Below are positions 5,534 through 6,671 of a stretch of DNA of 6,671 nucleotides, one piece after another. This stretch comes from Hyphomicrobiales bacterium. GTDB lineage: Bacteria > Pseudomonadota > Alphaproteobacteria > Rhizobiales > Xanthobacteraceae. A model generated the notes under the pieces. It saw only the letters and a program-made list of their open reading frames with translations. It did no database searches and was not told the DNA's origin. Position 1 is the first letter of the stretch, and each line of letters opens with the position of its first letter. The translations under genes and the position numbers were made by a program. The stretch covers positions 1 to 6,671 of the forward strand of contig JACQTM010000222.1 of NCBI GenBank assembly GCA_016210825.1, given 5' to 3'.

Positions 5534-5573
5534 AACCGTCCGGGCCCGGATTGGGCCCGCCCTTGACGGTTTT
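5534..5573. promoter_or_regulatory. Nested inverted repeat in the cysS upstream region
   Basis: The inner arms CGGGCCC (5541-5547) and GGGCCCG (5553-5559) pair perfectly around GGATT. The outer arms AACCGTC (5534-5540) and GACGGTT (5565-5571) also pair perfectly, with a 5-nt bulge (CCCTT) on one side, and TT follows. It overlaps the candidate -35 box, so it may be an operator. On the + strand it also looks like a weak terminator. Confidence 0.4.
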
Positions 5574-5591
5574 GGCGCGATTGCCCATTGT
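5563..5591 (+). promoter_or_regulatory. Candidate sigma-70 type promoter for cysS
   Basis: TTGACG (5563-5568) matches five of six consensus -35 bases and stands 17 bp before CATTGT (5586-5591), a weak -10. Transcription would start near 5598, leaving a leader of about 190 nt before cysS. The -35 overlaps the right arm of the nested inverted repeat. Confidence 0.4.
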
Positions 5592-5598
5592 CCGCGCC

Positions 5599-5649
5599 AT
5601 GAACGGCCCGACCGCCCGCATCGGCATTTGCCGGGAGATTATTCGCTAG
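5599..5649 (+). CDS. Possible 16-residue leader ORF with one Cys codon
   Basis: The frame reads MNGPTARIGICREIIR and ends at TAG. Its ATG lies at or next to the predicted transcription start, so it would be leaderless or nearly so. It has one Cys codon (5629-5631), and its end overlaps the first leader hairpin (5645-5662). This would suit regulation of cysS by translation of a leader, but a single Cys codon is weak evidence and frames this short arise by chance. Confidence 0.15.
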   Translation: MNGPTARIGICREIIR

Positions 5650-5756
5650 CGCTCACGCTGGCTGCGGCCGTCTTTTCTCGAATCGAGATACAAAGGGACG
5701 CCCGGCCAGCGGGGCCAGGCGCATGTTTTCGCTCGGCTTTCACTATGAAAGGCGAG
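5645..5756 (+). other. Series of hairpins in the cysS leader
   Basis: Four stem-loops follow each other. GCTAGCG/CGCTGGC lies at 5645-5662. TCTCG/CGAGA lies at 5676-5688. CGCCCGGCC/GGCCAGGCG lies at 5699-5721 with one mismatch and is followed by CATGTTTTC. CTCG-G-CTTTCA/TGAAAG-G-CGAG lies at 5732-5756 with one mismatch and a 3-nt loop. The third looks like a weak intrinsic terminator. No known riboswitch is recognised, and T-box leaders are not expected in this group. No protein-coding gene other than the doubtful leader ORF is supported in 5471-5787. Confidence 0.35.
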
Positions 5757-5787
5757 GTCAAACATCGCAACCGCAACGAAGCGTCCG

Positions 5788-6671
5788 ATGACGTTGAAGC
5801 TTTATGACACGCTGACGCGGGAGAAGCGGGTGTTCACGCCGCTCGATCCTAAGCGCGTGCGCATGTATGTGTGCGGGCCGACGGTTTACGACTTTGCCCA
5901 TATCGGTAATGCCCGGCCGGTTATCGTCTTCGACGTGCTGTTCCGCCTGCTGCGCCATCTCTATCCGGGCGAGGGGCGAGTTACCTATGTGCGCAACATC
6001 ACCGACGTTGACGACAAAATTAACGCGCGCGCGGCGGAGGAGTATCCCGGCGTTCCGCTGAACGAAGCGATCCGAAAAGTTACCGAGAAGACCGACAAAC
6101 AATTTCACGACGACGTAGCGGCGCTCGGCTGCCTTGAGCCGACATATGAACCGCGCGCCACCGAATATGTGAGCCGAAGCGACGGCAAGCTGGACATGAT
6201 CTCCCTCATCCAGCGGCTAATCGACAACGGCAACGCCTATTCCGCCGAGGGACATGTGCTGTTCGATGTAACGTCGATGCCGGATTACGGCAAGCTGGCG
6301 AAGCGCTCGCTCGACGAGATGATGGCGGGCGCGCGCGTCGAAGTCGCGCCCTACAAGAAAAATCCGATGGATTTCGTCTTGTGGAAGCCGTCGAAGGAAG
6401 GGGAGCCTGCTTGGCCAAGCCCCTGGAGTTCGGGGCGTCCCGGCTGGCACATCGAATGCTCGGCAATGTCCGGCGCGCTCTTGGGCGAGACATTCGACAT
6501 CCACGGCGGCGGTATCGATCTCGTCTTCCCGCATCACGAGAACGAAATCGCGCAATCGCGCTGCGCCTTCCATACGCCGGTGATGGCAAATTTCTGGATG
6601 CACAACGGATTTCTGCAAGTCGAAGGCGAGAAGATGGCGAAGTCGGCGGGAAATTTTGTGACGATCAGGGA
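5788..6671 (+). CDS. cysS: Cysteinyl-tRNA synthetase (partial, right edge)
   Basis: This cytoplasmic class I synthetase activates cysteine with ATP and charges tRNA-Cys. The window holds the first 294 codons of a family usually about 460 residues long. The HIGH-type motif is YDFAHIGNAR (H38-N41). The zinc ligands expected from the E. coli enzyme are all present: C29 in MYVCGPTVYD, C224 in WHIECSAM, and H249 and E253 in FPHHENE. The KMSKS-type loop appears as KMAKS (282-286), a known variant. Residues 190-220 contain an alphaproteobacterial-style insertion before the zinc region, so later ligands sit 15 positions beyond E. coli numbering. The ATG at 5788 gives the family start (TLKLYDTLTREKRVFTPLDP); no upstream in-frame start exists before a stop at 5746. 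The ribosome site is poor (only GAAG nearby). It is divergent from the cysteine-rich exported protein gene, and the frame is still open at 6671. Confidence 0.97.
   Translation, partial: MTLKLYDTLTREKRVFTPLDPKRVRMYVCGPTVYDFAHIGNARPVIVFDVLFRLLRHLYPGEGRVTYVRNITDVDDKINARAAEEYPGVPLNEAIRKVTEKTDKQFHDDVAALGCLEPTYEPRATEYVSRSDGKLDMISLIQRLIDNGNAYSAEGHVLFDVTSMPDYGKLAKRSLDEMMAGARVEVAPYKKNPMDFVLWKPSKEGEPAWPSPWSSGRPGWHIECSAMSGALLGETFDIHGGGIDLVFPHHENEIAQSRCAFHTPVMANFWMHNGFLQVEGEKMAKSAGNFVTIR

Noticed and set aside
5469..5807. 112-codon + strand frame across the cysS upstream region
   Set aside because: It overlaps the cysS start in another frame, covers the candidate promoter and hairpins, and has no ribosome site or family features.
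6445..6460. Sigma-54-like TGGCAC-N5-ATGCT match
   Set aside because: It lies inside cysS and is forced by the conserved WHIEC zinc-site codons. It also shows that such matches occur by chance.
5899..6646. HIGN and KMAKS in place of HIGH and KMSKS in CysRS
   Set aside because: These are known variants in alphaproteobacterial CysRS, and the zinc ligands are complete. There is no sign of loss of function in the part seen.
1..6671. CRISPR array, tRNA, rRNA, insertion sequence or phage genes
   Set aside because: No regularly repeated units, cloverleaf, transposase-like frame or terminal inverted repeats with target duplications were found by eye.

Overview
The window is GC-rich (about 60% by eye) chromosomal DNA. 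It looks alphaproteobacterial, most likely Hyphomicrobiales near the Bradyrhizobium/Rhodopseudomonas group. The evidence is a DUF2865 secreted protein, a CysRS with HIGN and KMAKS signature forms, a zeta-class maleylacetoacetate isomerase starting with GTG, and a dispersed-repeat-like palindromic element. I assign the organism from recognised protein families only. No mobile element, CRISPR array, tRNA or rRNA is visible, and base use looks even throughout. I read this as a normal core/soft-core region, not a genomic island.

Layout. Bases 1-99 are the last 32 codons of a gene entering from the left on the + strand. A convergent hairpin follows. A minus-strand run then reads right to left: a 34-residue hydrophobic small protein (3232-3128) with a good-looking sigma-54 type promoter just upstream, maiA (2953-2318), an EamA/DMT transporter only 44 bp after maiA (2273-1407), and a secreted cysteine-rich DUF2865 protein (1252-173). 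The 154-bp gap before the DUF2865 gene carries three perfect inverted repeats about 33 bp apart. Diverging from the small protein is a + strand pair joined by an ATGA overlap: a four-helix membrane protein (3343-3918) and a VOC/glyoxalase-fold protein (3915-4340). They end at a palindromic repeat region (4373-4500).

Two unrelated small exported proteins of unknown function follow on the minus strand (4982-4542 and 5470-5162), with four and six cysteines after their signal peptides. A 317-bp divergent intergenic region (5471-5787) separates them from cysS, which starts at 5788 and runs off the right end after 294 codons. This region holds a nested inverted repeat over a sigma-70-like -35 box, a possible 16-codon leader ORF with one Cys codon, and several hairpins before cysS.

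Function. The clear biochemical assignments are maleylacetoacetate isomerisation (aromatic/tyrosine catabolism) and cysteinyl-tRNA synthesis. The membrane protein and VOC enzyme are probably co-translated and may act together. No complete new system is evident. The items most worth a second look are the sigma-54-like promoter with its small ORF, the palindrome series upstream of the DUF2865 gene, and the structured cysS leader.
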